Shown piece after piece: positions 25,166 through 37,065 of a DNA stretch of 64,000 nucleotides; positions within the stretch are counted from its first letter, which is position 1, and every line of letters begins with the position of its first letter. Made by a program: the position numbers and the translations under genes. Source of the stretch: Maratus speciosus (taxonomy: Eukaryota > Arthropoda > Arachnida > Araneae > Salticidae); NCBI GenBank assembly GCA_963932465.1, contig OZ010794.1, forward strand, positions 440,945,502 to 441,009,501, given 5' to 3'. The notes below the pieces were generated by a model. The model ran no database searches, was not told where the DNA came from, and was given only the letters and a program-made list of their open reading frames with translations.

Positions 25166-25274
25166 CGTTACATACATACGTACATACAGAACCTGCGGGC
25201 ACATTAGCTCTCAGGCTTTAATAGCCTGTGAGCTAAAAAGAAATAAACACGAACTAAAAAAACAAAGAAAAAAC

Positions 25275-26172
25275 AAATATCATAAAAAATACTGACGAAA
25301 TATTTCAGTATAATGTGTCCCTCCGGAGGGTATAGTGAGGGGAGATGCATAATATGAAAGAGTGGTCAAAAGGCTTTCTAATGATATACCACATAATGAG
25401 GGTCGAAAAACATTAAAAAAGTGCCCCGAGGGATGAAATTGGGGGAGGGGGATGCGAGGTTTATAATAGTAATATAAAAACACGTGCGCATTCAAAGGCA
25501 ACGCAATCGGTGAATTTCAAAGAATCGGTGAAGAATTTTCGGCGGTTTAAGATTTCGTACAAGCGAACATTTACATTTTCTTTTATATAGAAATGTGACC
25601 CCACGGGGGAAAGTGGGATGAGGGGGATGGTAGGTGCATAATATGAAAGAGTAGTCAAAGGGTTTTCTAATGATACGTCACATGATGTGTGTCTGAAAAA
25701 ATTTAGAAAGCGATCCCTGGTGGTGGCGAGGAAATTGGAGGAGGGAGGAGCGAGGTTCGTGATAGGTATATAAAAACACGCGCGTATTCGAATGCAACGC
25801 AATCGGTGAAGAACTTTAGGAGGTTTAAGGTTTTGTACAAATGAACATTTATATTTTTATTTATATAGAAATATGCCCCCACGTGGAAAAAGTGAGGGGA
25901 GCGAGATGCGAGGTGCATAATATGAAACAGTAGTTCAAGAGCTTTCTAATGATATATCTCATGATGGGTTTTGGAAAAAAATTTAAAAGTGCCCCCTGGT
26001 GGTGGGGGGGGGCTGACAAATGGGGGATGGGGGAGCGAGGTTCATAAATAAGTATATAACAACACTTCCGTATTCGAATGTAACTGAACCCGTGAATTTC
26101 AAAGCAATCGGTGAAGAACTTTCGGAGATTAGCGATTTTGAACAAACGAACATTTACATTTTTATTTATACT
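25275..26172. repeat. 280-300-bp tandem repeat, three units
   Basis: GAACATTTACATTTT and variants lie at 25565, 25843 and 26148. Each unit also has CATAATATGAAA and AATCGGTGAA. Peptide-like similarity between minus-strand frames comes from the repeat. Confidence 0.85.
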
Positions 26173-26174
26173 AG

Positions 26175-26188
26175 GGGATCGTACCCGG
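26175..26188. repeat. Target-site duplication, left copy
   Basis: GGGATCGTACCCGG, identical to 26437-26450. Confidence 0.9.
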
Positions 26189-26436
26189 TTGGTTGGTTGG
26201 TTGTATTTATGACGGCCGATTATCTGCACGAGGGATAGAGGCCCAGGGGGGGGGGAGTGCCCTTCGTGGGGGTCTTTCTAAGGGAACCTAATCCGTATTA
26301 ACGCTTGGAAATCCAAGGTTCGAAGAAAACCACGAAAACTCCGAACGATTAGGCCGACGGGCGCGATTGGGATTGAACCCAGCACCTCCCGTCTACCAGA
26401 TTCGAGAGCAAAACCTCTCAGCCACTGGTGGGGCCC
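26189..26436 (-). mobile_element. tRNA-derived SINE
   Basis: A 248-bp insertion with a perfect 14-bp TSD, in minus orientation. The tRNA-like head is on the right. It has A-box TGGCTGAGAGG (complement at 26414-26424) and B-box GGTTCAATCC (complement at 26370-26380). The 3' tail on the left is an (AACC)n run, seen on the plus strand as GGTTGGTTGGTTGG. Head, body, short-repeat tail and TSD together are the standard SINE layout. Confidence 0.9.
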
Positions 26437-26450
26437 GGGATCGTACCCGG
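26437..26450. repeat. Target-site duplication, right copy
   Basis: GGGATCGTACCCGG, identical to 26175-26188. Confidence 0.9.
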
Positions 26451-27289
26451 ACTTCCCGGGTTACAGAATATAGGTAAAAACATTTTTTTTTTCTATTGAA
26501 AACTAATAATTTTTTTATATGCAATAAATATTTTACATTGACTACTTACATTAAAAAAGCTTTTTTTATATGAAAAATATGAATTATACAATTAAATAAA
26601 TTTTCGAAATTTATCAAAAGCGATATTGTCTTATTAGCCACATACTAAGAGTTATTTAACCAAGATTTTACTACTTACGACATCCTTTTATATTCTGATA
26701 ATTTCAGAGCTTATACATGTCTGTTAAACTTGTGTTTTATTTATATTATTTTATTTATTTATTCATAGGGAAGCTTTTTTAATGGATATTAGCCGCAAGA
26801 AAATTATGAACTTTTTATTTTGTTTTAAGGGCAAACGGATTAATCTTTTGTAATCGAGCTCCGCGCGATATAGATAAATTAAAAAATATTTCACGTTTTA
26901 AAATTCTTTTTAAAACCATAGACAACCAGTAAACTAAGATGAACTTCGCAAACCAATTCCATTTGAAAAAAAAATCCTATTTGGTGATCTAAAAATTTAA
27001 ATTGTACGATTACAAATATGTTAGATTTGTGTTTTTTAATATTATTCTTTTATTTGCTTATAAAAGAAGTATTAGTTTCGTTAATTTGTCTTTCACAAAT
27101 ATGTTAGATTGGTGTTTTTTTTTTATATTATTCTTTTATTTGTTTATATAGGAAGTATTAACTTCGTTATGCAAAAATAGTCAGATACAAAAGCTGAACA
27201 ATTTTTGTTGTTTTATGTACAAAATGCTTATTATTATTATGTATTCAAACTGGCACGTAATAAGATAAACTTTAAAAAAGTCATGCTTA
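26451..27289. other. Anonymous AT-rich DNA with an 80-bp duplication
   Basis: ACAAATATGTTAGATT starts two direct copies of about 80 bp at 27014 and 27094. No gene recognised. Confidence 0.5.
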
Positions 27290-27540
27290 AAGATTATTTT
27301 AGACAACATAAGAGATCAGTCAATTAAGATACAGTTATTAAACAAATTGCATTTGAAAGTAATTTTTTTCTCTATCGATGAAAATTGAAAAGGTACGATG
27401 GTCAGAAGATTAAAAAATTGCAGTAGCGAAAATTTCAAGACCGAAATTTGATCGTGAAGTGTTGCCATTCGCGAAATGGCGTCAGTGTTACGCACAGATA
27501 CGTTTGTTCTTTATAATATAGATACTTAATTAGTAAAATA
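27290..27540 (+). repeat. X-related repeat, uninterrupted copy
   Basis: Matches 29035-29293 joined to 30765-30845. Shared phrases include CAAATTGCATTTGAAAG, GTGTTGCCATTCGC and TTACGCACAGATA. It serves as the empty-site version for element H2. Confidence 0.7.
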
Positions 27541-28306
27541 TAATAAAGATCATTTATTAGGATGTGGTTATTATTTGAGGCTCTTATGCTTGGTATTCCG
27601 GGATGAAAAACAGCAATTTTCACCTTCTCAAAATTTGCATACGCACTTCTCTTATACATATTCATTATTTTTAACGAATTTGTATTTTGTTTGATCATTT
27701 TAAAATAATTTTAACTCAAAACTTGAAGTCACGATTGTCAGCAACATCTTTTATGTGAACAGATGCACCCTTTATTTGAGATTCTAATCTCAATTCCGGA
27801 GAGTAAAAATTTTCGTAATTTATGTTTTTTGGACGCAATTGTTTTAAAACGTTTAGTTTTGTCTAAGAAAAGGATCGTTTTCTTTTAAATATGACTTCAC
27901 TTTCCCTTAAATAAGCATTTTGCCTAGTGTCTGAAACTTAGTATGAATACACATGCAGAAGCAAAAACAATATGGAAAATTTATGAGTAAAAATGCGTGT
28001 TTTCAAAAGCAGTATGTCATTTTCCGTTACTATGCCCTAATATACTATTATGCTCCTAATGGGATATTGCGCCATTAAAACATAAACAACAATTTTTATC
28101 AAAAATTTTGAATTTTTATCAGGAAATGGCATGAATAAAGATAAAAATACCTCATTATTTCTCTCTTGACGGCAATAATGAAAGCTATCTAATTTTCACC
28201 ATTTTGAAGAAATTTCATAAAATGCTTGTAAAATAAAGATATAAAAGTGGAGATATTAAAAAAAACAACAGATAATGCGATCACACCTACAAATGAACAG
28301 CTTCAG

Positions 28307-28342
<36 letters not shown>

Positions 28343-29034
28343 TAAAACTGGTTTTTCAGAAAAATCAGGGCAGATGACTAAAAAACACACTTGCGTTTTA
28401 CATACATAGATTATATAAAATTATGAAAAATTAAATTCAGCAAATTATGTTATTTTGATAAAATTATTGTAGAATGTCCTAAAGAATAGCATTCAAATTT
28501 TATTAATCGAGAGAATTTTGGACAAAAACTTCAGGAACATGATATTATTTTAAACATCGAATTACTTGTTTGCTTGTCTAACTCGGCGAAGCAAATCCAT
28601 CATGGCGAGAATAATCAATTTCTGTAATATAAATCGCTATTATTTGCATGTCACCTCTCTTTTATAGAGACACTCTAAATTTTTGTAAAACATTGCGTTT
28701 TATCAGTGTGTGATTTCGATTACATTATTTTCAAAAGTGAAGTGTTTTCACCTGTGAAGAATTTCAAAGCAGCTGGGCTGTGAAAATGACGCACTTCCAC
28801 AAAACATAATTCAGTTTTAAGAATTAAAATATATGCTTTTTTATAAAATGACGTCATTTGCATCCGCTAAAGCAATCCACTTTTAAAATCCTGTCTTAAA
28901 CTTCATCTATAGAAAAGTATGCATAAGACGTCATTATCATGGAATAACAGACAATATTCTTGACATAGCCTGTATTTTAATTTCAACTTTTTTTTTCAGG
29001 TTTTAGGAGAAAACGCCAACAAAAAGATACAGTA
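27541..29034. other. Anonymous AT-rich DNA with (TA)n
   Basis: A perfect TA microsatellite lies at 28309-28340. No coding similarity recognised. Confidence 0.5.
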
Positions 29035-29293
29035 ATCTCCTAATTTCGACTATTTTCCGTTTACTTTCAATAGAAACTGTGTACTTTTGTTGCCACGATT
29101 AGAAAAATGGTATAAAAAACTACAAAAAAATTAATATCTCAAAATTAAATTGAGATACAGCTTTTAAACAAATTGCATTTAAAAGAGCAGTTTTTTTTCC
29201 TTATACGACGGTGTAAAAATTTAAAATGTGCGGTAGATAGAAGTTTAAAAATTTGCAGTAGAGAAAATTGAAAAACCAAAATTTTATTTCATA

Positions 29294-30764
29294 CTAGGGG
29301 GCTCTGCCCCCTACGAGCTACGCTCGCCAAACCCCGCTCAGGCACACCAAAATCCAAAAAGCAGGCTAATTTGATCGGCTTTAAAAATATTGAATTAAAA
29401 AAAAAAAAAAAGCAGTAGCGATCTCTCTGTAAACGAGTTTCCATTCGTTTTCCTTGGATTGGGGATTTTTAAGGCCAAATCTGCTGCTGTTAAGAGATAC
29501 AACGGCTGTTTTCGTATTTAATTAAAAAAATTAGTTAAACATTTGAAAATAAGCTAATGTAAAATGAATTAAGTAAACAGTGTCATTGTCTCCCGGTATC
29601 TTTTAACAGCGCTATAAGATAGTTCTTTTAAATAATTCATTTTAAATGTATCGTATCAAATCTGGCGTAATTTAAACCAACGTTTTATTTCTCTTATTAA
29701 TATTCACGTGGAAATACTTTTGTTGTTAGAAGGAAATATTATTTGCGCTGTCTTCGAATTCACGATAATAGTTGAAAAGATTATCTCAAAATATCTCACG
29801 CAAATATATTTTTCAATTTAAATTGTTTTGCTATATTTTTTGCCATTTTAAATATGACGTAATTTCCTCAAATTACAAGTTTTAACGCATAATAATGATT
29901 TTTTTAATTTTAAAATTTTGTTCCTCTTTTAAAATTCAAGTGTAAATATGGTTCGGAACAGATGTCATTGGCGCAATTTTTTTCTGACGCCAATTTCATA
30001 TACGCAACGGGTACTTAACTGGTGCTAAAGTGTCGTTATTTTGCTTGATATGGTAACCCGGATGTTGTTGTTTATGCTATTGATGTTTTCGCCAAATTGG
30101 CGTCGGAAAAAATTGCGCCAATATGCGGCGTATATGACATCTGTGCCTATGGTTCTTATGACGTAATTTTCCTGCTTTTAACATGTAATCATTTAATTCT
30201 AATTTTAAAGTTTTTTTTCTGTTTGTAACAGTCACGTGTAAATACATTTTTAATTTGAAGTAAACATTATTGCTTGCGGTGTTTATACAACTGGCAACAG
30301 TTTAAATTAATAACATTTTCTAAAATTTGTAAAAAATATCTCTCGAAATGCTGAAAATTTGAATTTAAAATTGAAATAAAACCTCAAAAAATGAGTCAAA
30401 TAAGAAAAATAAATGCAATCTGCACACCGGGAATTTATAACGCATAAAATGATCTAAAAATGATTAAATTCTCATGTATAGTTTTTGCTCCAATAAAGCT
30501 TATTTAATGGAACGATTTTGTCCAAAGCATTAAATACTTCTTAAAATAATTCTTCGATTTGAAAACTGTCTGCATCAGCGTGTTTATCAAACATGTCTCT
30601 ATAATACCACCGATTTTCATATTTTTGTGTGCAACAGTTTTTTTAATATTAACGATGAAAGGCCATGCTTAAGCTTCATATTGTATGCCGATCTACCCGG
30701 AATATCTACGCAGATTTTCATTGGTCCATTTCCAAATCAAAACTTTTTTTTATATATAGAGGGA
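29294..30764 (-). mobile_element. Helitron-like element H2
   Basis: The left end CTAGGGGGCTCTGCCCCC follows a host A. The right end TATATAGAGGGA (complement of 5'-TCCCTCTATATA) precedes a host T. Its length of 1471 bp is close to H1 (1465 bp), although H2 includes a 193-bp MITE. No Rep/helicase remains. The copy at 27290-27540 supplies the empty site. Confidence 0.8.
29955..30147. mobile_element. Small hAT-like MITE inside H2
   Basis: Perfect 8-bp TSD TATGGTTC (29947-29954, 30148-30155). Ends GGAACAGATGTCA and TGACATCTGTGCC. Inner arms pair through GGCGCAATTTTTT and GACGCCAATTT. The end sequence resembles that of the MITE at 62379-62739. Confidence 0.88.
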
Positions 30765-31009
30765 TTTCAAAGTGTTGCCATTCGCAAAATGACGTATGCG
30801 TTACGCACAGATATGCTTGTACTTTATAATATAGATAGATTAAATGGTTAAATTTCCCGTCAGTGACATATTTCAATTTATAAAGATAAATAGTTATATA
30901 TTCCCACAGTTGAATGTTCTAAAAAAAGTAAATGTAGGTTTCCAATAGTTTTGCCAGATTCAGTGTCGCAAATAGCGGGACAATGGAGTATTTGACCCGA
31001 AATTCTGGC

Positions 31010-31500
31010 CAAAAATATTTTTCTATGTAAATATAGTCCGATTGCCTTGAATTTTTAGATGTTATTCGGTATCACTATGACATGTTTGGTCTGTCTAATG
31101 AAGTCTATAGCATTTACGGTTCATTTACAGAGACACCCAAAAGAATTCCCTTACATTATGGTATATAGGAAAAAATCGTTTGCTCTGTATTTTAATGTTA
31201 TCACACTATTTTAAACGTTCTTAAATTTATATACATCACTGAGGTGTACTAAGGTACTTATTGTAGACTATGGTGTGCATAGAATATATCGTTCATTTAC
31301 AGGGACACGCAAAAGAATTTGGCTGAAGAATAAATTTAACTATTGAAGTCTATGACCAATAATTGCTGGAATTGCGTTTGTAGTTGTGACATGCGTTTTT
31401 AAATTGAACTTTTTTATTTATATTACTTGGTGTGGATACATTCTATAGATCATATGCAGGGCTTCTCAAATACATTTCCGTTTATTCACTGGCTGAATGG
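31010..31500 (+). repeat. Family S, block 3
   Basis: Landmarks at about 31120 and 31290 (170 bp apart), followed by an AATTGCTGGAATTGCGTTT phrase as in block 1. Confidence 0.55.
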
Positions 31501-32089
31501 AACTAACTTTTAGCATACTATGTAGTATACATACAAATCCATAGCTTAGTTTAATATTTTATATATTAAAAGCTGACAAAGTGTAAGTAACATTTTAACA
31601 TTTCGCATAATAATAAGTATACATTTTATAAATATTTTGACAACTAAGAAAAAAAAGAGACATCATTAAAGAAGAGCACAAAGAAAAAAGAAGTTAAAAT
31701 ATTAATTTACTAAGTAGATTTTTTAAAAATACGAATACATGACATGCCCATAGAATAGACTTAACATTACCGAAAGGAGTTTGGAAGTTGAGTGACTAGC
31801 AGCCTTAAATGTTTACTGTTTATAAGGGAAAAGTAATTATAGATAGATTTTTTTTAATTAGTAATGTTTAATTAAATGTATTTGATTGTACTATCTATAA
31901 AAATTATTATTTACATTTAATTTACTTTAATAATTATTATTACATTTAATTTACATTTAATAAAGATTATTTACATTTGATAAAGTTACATTTAATAATA
32001 CATTTAATAAAGTGGAGTTTCTACAGTATAGAGATGCTGGTTTTTCAGTGTATTTAATAGATTACCAGTCTCAATCTGATGCTCCAGCA
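31501..32089. other. Anonymous very AT-rich DNA
   Basis: Short repeats of TTTACATTTAATAAAG lie near 31900-32010. No gene recognised. Confidence 0.45.
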
Positions 32090-32433
32090 CTCTGTTTCTC
32101 ATCTTCTTCATCACACTCTTCTTGACTTTTATCAGGACTACCATCAGACCTAGCTGGACCAAGAAGTTGTAGGGTCTCGCTACTGTATGGCTTGCTCTTT
32201 TCCCTTGGTCTTTGTCAAGAGCAGTTTATAAAAAGGTCACTGCTTAAAAGAAGCCAATTTTGAACATCTCTATTGCGAACTTATTTATTGCACTTTCTTG
32301 AGTACTTTGTACGGTACTGTCTAAAGTATTTGTTTCTGGCCTCGGCAGCTTCTTCTGACCGTTGGTCAATGGGTACGACTGCTTTCTTAATTACAGTGCC
32401 ACCATGAATCAAAACCTTGTGCACTGTTGGAAT
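32090..32433 (-). pseudogene. Decayed coding fragment, probably transposon-derived
   Basis: The minus strand reads continuously from MIPTVHKVLIHGG through KKAVVPIDQRSEEAAEARN and YFRQYRTKYSRK. It then meets a stop near 32265 and resumes as NRDVQNWLLLSSD. Continuous, non-repetitive, charged and helical sequence over about 60 codons suggests real former coding sequence. It recalls an uncharacterised arthropod protein family that I associate with transposons, possibly the one decayed at 57-58.6 kb. That link is from memory and unproven. Confidence 0.5.
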
Positions 32434-32589
32434 CATAGGGTACCAATTGTAAAAGTTCACATACAGTCTTGGTGTTTCATCAGCAGATGTTTGGAACTTT
32501 TTTCCGTCAATGCGATGCCCACTTGCTATGACTTACAATATTACTTACAATCTTTTAATCATTTCTGCGTCTACTCCAGACTTCTTTAA

Positions 32590-32800
32590 TTCCCTCCTTG
32601 CTCCCCTTATTTTCTACCTATGAGCCCCCGAAACTAATTGGAGAAACTTTTTTCAGTAAATAAGTATTTACAATTTGAAGCCGATCTGATATTTCTATCA
32701 AGAGGTATCGAGTTGCGTACGTATGTACGTACTTACATACATAGTACAGGATCTCTAGGGGCAAAAGCTCTCAGGCAATATCCTGTAAGCTAAAAACCTG
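32590..32800 (+). repeat. Family P, right-end fragment
   Basis: Has TTTGAAGCCGATCTGATATT, TACGTACTTACATACATA and GCTCTCAGGCAATATCCTG, matching the right ends of the P copies at 25.2 and 41.1 kb. Confidence 0.65.
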
Positions 32801-33202
32801 CAATACGAGAGTAAAAATATAGTTTTTATCTTTTTAATTCGGTTGCCGCAAAAAATGGGATTTAAGTAGTCCCCCCGAAAAAAAATTATATAAAAAATGG
32901 CAACAATATGCGGAAGATTTTTTTGCAGAAATTGGCACTCAAGATTGTAACTAATACGATTATAATTCAAACATGACCCAGCACATACACTGGTTTCCAA
33001 AAATTAAGGAAAAACAACAAAAGTAGCGATAACTCAAAATGTTACAAGTAGATTTTAATAAAACTGAGACACAATTTACAACACATAGTAAGGTATAAAA
33101 TAACATTAAAAGAAATTACCAGACGATTGTGGTGTTTCAGAAATTAATACATTTATAAAATAAACAAAATAAATGGTCTCAGTTTGGTATAGGAAAGTAC
33201 CT

Positions 33203-33874
33203 TTAATATGGAGTATGATCACCCCTAGAAGCAATACAGTCCATACAGCGAAGTGTGATACTGTCAATTATGCGATTGATATGTTTGCTGGGAAGTGCGA
33301 GCCATTTCTCTTGTAAAACAATTGTAAGCGTGGCAAGGGTCTGAGGAGGGGGGTTGAGAGCAGAGACACATCTTTCTAAAGCATCCCAAAGATGCTCAAT
33401 GGGATTCAAGTTCAGTGATCGCGCTGGCCATTCCAAGCGCTGAATTGTTTGGTGCTGAATATAATCTTCTACGATGTGAGCCCTGTGCGGTCTAGCGTTA
33501 TCGTCCTGTAACAGGAAATCTTTACCTATTGCACCGGCATAAGGATGCATATAAGCATCAAGAATGCCATCTCTATAGACATGAGCATTCAGAATTCCAC
33601 GTGGAAAGACATGGGGGTCTGTGCGTCCATCCAAAGAGGTACCATCCCAAACACAGACACTGCCTCCTCCATACAAATCTTACGAATGTTTGATGGATGA
33701 TAGTGGGTTCCATGTTCTCTCCAAATCAAACAATGCCTACTATCACTTTGGAGACTAAACGGAAATGCATTTGTGACGAGAACACGCCGCCATTGATCAG
33801 CCGTCCAGTGGACATGTTGACGTGCCCACCTTAAACGTTCCCCCCGGAGACATGAGGGGAGCGGCACACAAATA
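33203..33874 (-). pseudogene. Tc1 transposase, catalytic part
   Basis: Two overlapping minus-strand frames cover the DDE domain. The first motif reads VLVTNAFPFSLQSDS, where a functional enzyme would have an Asp (TDE), so the first catalytic residue is lost. The second Asp is in LLQDDNARPHRA. The Glu is in LNLNPIEHLWD, exactly 34 residues later, the DD34E spacing of Tc1. A frameshift lies at about 33590-33680. The catalytic domain is cut from its N-terminal part by the nested element. The element is dead, though it may once have been mobilised in trans. Confidence 0.92.
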
Positions 33875-34250
33875 CAGTGGACTCTCTCTATTCTGAACAC
33901 GAATGGGACCGACCAAAAATGTTCAGATTATGGGGGTGTTCATTATAGAGGGAGACTGGGAAATAAATGCATTACTACTACTACGATTGACTTTATAGAC
34001 TATGTAAAATGCCAATTACCGTGATGGACGTGCTGAATTTAGATTTGGCAGCTAGTGCAATGTCAAACTGAATACAGTCGAACCTGTAATCTACCGTCTC
34101 TTTTTTTAATTAAAAAAGTTTTACAAAACATACATATAACAATATATTACTTAAAATCAAAATCGGTACATTATTTAACAAAGTGAGTAATTTTAGTTTG
34201 TTTTTGCATTGTGCGTGCTTGTGCAGTGTACATGTTAGCCAGTTGTTTAA

Positions 34251-34459
34251 CCCCTTAATTCTCGTTCCCGTGATATTCGCGGGCTGCGTCTTTTATTCAG
34301 ATTGTTTGATTCCCACCAGTTTTATAAAATAGTGTAATTGGCTTTATTATGGTATCATTTTACCTGTCATTAAATAAGGTGAATATTTCTTTTTCAAAAA
34401 ACAGGTGCCAATAAGCAATTTGATTTTTTAAACCGTAATTTAATGCGACCATTAAGGGG
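34251..34459. mobile_element. piggyBac-like MITE nested in the Tigger element
   Basis: Flanked by TTAA at 34247-34250 and 34460-34463. Ends CCCCTTAAT and ATTAAGGGG. At 209 bp with no coding sequence, the TTAA duplication and CCC-starting ends fit piggyBac-type elements. This is the third level of nesting. Confidence 0.82.
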
Positions 34460-34463
34460 TTAA

Positions 34464-35740
34464 AAAGTGGAAAGACTCCAGGTGATGTTCAGTTGCATAG
34501 TTCAACAGGTCTTGAAGTACTTGTAGTTTCATCGGTCTGTTCTGGCTTTACGTTTTCTTCACTAACCTCTTCCTCTTCAACGATGTTGTTATCACAAACT
34601 GGAAGGCTTCCGTCGGCTCCAAGATAAGCTCCAGGTTCAATTTCAGTATGGACCATTTGGAGAATTGACCCCAAGTCACTCACACCTGTTGCTTCTTATT
34701 CCTCTATAAGAATTGCTCATTCTCACATTGGAATCCAGATTTGTAGAAGCAGCTTTGGAATGCGTAGGAAGTTACTTCATTCCAAGTTGTTGATATCCAA
34801 TGGACATCATCCATAACTTTGACCTTCTTCGTTAGTTTGGTTGCCTTCAAAAAATGGATTCGGTAGTGAGCTTTAAAGGTCTTGATTACTCCTTTATCCA
34901 GTTGTTGGATTATAGAAGTACAATTCGGTGATCAGGAACTTCAGACTCACGTTGCTCAGCTGCATGTTTGTGTGTGATCTGGCATTATCCGCAAAAAGAA
35001 GAATTTTTCTCTTTCTCTCTTTATCATCTCGTCACTGCCCTCCAATCATTGTGAGAAATTTGTGAATGTCATCATGGCTGTTCAATTTGATTTATAGTGC
35101 ACAGGCAATGATGTGATTTTCACATTTTAGCAACATCGTGGTTTCTCACTTTTTCCGATCACAAGTGGTAAGAGTTTCTCACAAATAAAACTGGCACTGA
35201 GCATCACGACAAGTCTTTCTTTTGACATTTCAGCCCACGCCTTTCTCGCTTGCTTCTGTTAGGGTTTTATTTGGAAGACCGGTTTCGTTGGCATTGAAAA
35301 TATTAACCGCGTCGAAATCCTTCAATATATCCTGAAGATTTCTTTCCATTCCTTCAGAGTGTCATTATTTACGTCTGCAGCTTCACCAGTGATTATTTTG
35401 AATTCGATGTTATACCGATTTTTGAAGCGAGTCAACCATCCTTCTTGCCTTGAATTCCGTTATTTTCTCCTTTTCTGTAAAATTAAGAACAATCATTCTT
35501 TAGCAAGGGTCTAGTACAAGAAGATTCTTCATTCTCATTTGGCAATAAAACTTCAGACGCGATTGTTTATGTTCTTGTTTCCCATTTTCTTTTCGAAAAT
35601 TCTACAGTTTGAGGAAATTTCATTTGATTTGTTCAAAAGCGATTATAATTTCTTTCTCTTTCTTGCTCATGGTGTTGACTTAACCTACTGAAATTCCAAA
35701 CTCACATGCAATTTTCCTTTGACTTGCATTTGATTTTAAT
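34464..35740 (-). pseudogene. Tigger-type transposase remnant
   Basis: In order on the minus strand: a CENP-B-type DNA-binding remnant with RQEGWLTRFKNRYNIEF (about 35410-35460); the first catalytic motif as IFNANETGLPNKTL (about 35260-35305), where Asn replaces Asp; the second as ILLFADNARSHTNMQLSNV (about 34940-34990); then frame-broken IQPLDKGVI-like and FKAHYR-like sequence. The acidic tail at 34489-34683 is typical of Tigger C-termini. Many stops and frameshifts make it non-functional. Confidence 0.88.
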
Positions 35741-36681
35741 TTTTGAACAACTTCATATTTCTCCTACAGCTCCAGTTCTTTCCGTTTTTCTACTTATTTC
35801 TATTTCTAATATAGCTGCATAAGTGCAATGCTTCTTACCCTGCAACTGTAGAGAAACGGCGAACAAACATTTACCATTGCCGAGCAAAGGGAAGAAAGAA
35901 ACAGTAGCGATAATCCCCATGGAGGTGTGCGGAAAAGAAACCATAATCCTTTTTTAGCCACTCCCTCTAATGCCTGTTGACTTTTATCTGTCACTGGGGG
36001 CGGGGCCTTTCTGTTGCATAATCTTTCTATTTTTATCTCGGCTCGGAAGAGGGGGACTCTCCTGACATGGTTTTTACATTATTATTATTATTATTATTAT
36101 TATTTTGTATTCCTTTGCATAAAAGTTGATTGTTTTGTTCATTTCATTTATCTGATTAACATGATTTACTTTTTGTGAAATGGCAACAGTTTTATATCTG
36201 GGCTTTTTTGTTTATCAAAAATATAAGAATGTTCTAGCTAGTTTAGATGTATAACGCGTAAAGGTGTACCCGTTTGAAAAATATTCTTTCAATTTCTTTT
36301 TTTTTTGTTATAACATATGTTCTGTTAACTGAAGATTTTATCTCAATTATTCAAACAAATTACAGCATCGAGTAGATGCTTAAAATCTGGCAATGATTTT
36401 GTCTGTTTATTTTTAAATCGAGTTTATTGAAATTTTTATTCTTCTGCAACAATTCCTAGAATTTTTAATTACAAACACACGTTCAGTTTACAGAGAGGCA
36501 GAGTAGAATGGGGATCTAAAGTAGCGTTCATAATAGCGAGGTGTTCACATTAGAGAGTGTTCAGAATATAGAAAGTTCATCTTATGTTAAGTCTATGGAG
36601 TTTCGCCGGGACCGTCGGAATGTGTTCATAATACCGAGGTGTTCACATTAGAGAGTGTTCAGATAGAGAGAGTCCACTGTA

Positions 36682-37065
36682 TCTGGTCGCATCGCGTAAA
36701 GATCATCTTCATGAAGCTTTCTACGCACAGTAGACGTTGATACTAACTTTCCAGTGCCTTCAGCAAGGACGGATTTAAGATGAGAGGGTGTTGCTGTTCT
36801 ATTCCTTCGTACACATAACCGCAAATATCGGCCATCGGTGCTTGTCGTAGCTATTGCTCGTCTTTCGCTGAACCTTCTGGAGGCCGAACTACAGTGGTTT
36901 GAAAGTGTTACCAAAGCCTATGAGCAACAGAAGGAATCACATTTAGCCATCTGGCCACCTCTGTCTGACTTTGGCCTACATCCAATCTTCCAATAGCTCT
37001 ATATCGCAGTTATGCAGACAAATGATACCTCGAGGTCATACTAATAAATTGGCTATCTCAGTTTT
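36682..37065 (-). pseudogene. Tc1 transposase, DNA-binding part
   Basis: On the minus strand, GRLDVGQSQTEVARWL (about 36960-37010) is the first helix-turn-helix of a Tc1 transposase. After a frame change, RYLRLCVRRNRTATPSHL and STSTVRRKLHEDDLYA give the second. These are the N-terminal residues of the pseudogene at 33203-33874. The coding order is restored when 33875-36681 is removed. Confidence 0.9.

Larger units (their letters stand above)
23306..25245. repeat. Repeat family P, copy 1 (interrupted)
   Basis: Shares its left part (GCATTGAGCTCA, then GTATATTA and CAAAGAATAATGCC) and its array and right end (CTCAGGCTTT..CCTGTGAGCTAAAAAG) with 40605-41180. A right-end fragment recurs at 32590-32800. 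This copy carries a 1.1-kb insertion that the 40-kb copy lacks. Confidence 0.75.
29035..30845 (+). repeat. X-related repeat split by H2
   Basis: Left part 29035-29293 and right part 30765-30845 join to give the same sequence as 27290-27540. The right end reads ACTTTATAATATAGATAGA. Confidence 0.7.
33875..36679 (-). mobile_element. Tigger/pogo-type transposon nested in the Tc1 element
   Basis: A 2805-bp insertion with TIRs CAGTGGACTCTCTCTATTCT and AGATAGAGAGAGTCCACTG, flanked by TA (33873-33874, 36680-36681). The right subterminal region has two tandem copies of ACATTAGAGAGTGTTCAGA. It encodes a decayed Tigger transposase on the minus strand and carries a piggyBac-like MITE. An ATT microsatellite lies at about 36075-36103. 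Confidence 0.93.

Noticed and set aside
25461..26229. Minus-strand frames with shared peptides
   Set aside because: Peptide similarity comes from the 280-300-bp tandem repeat.
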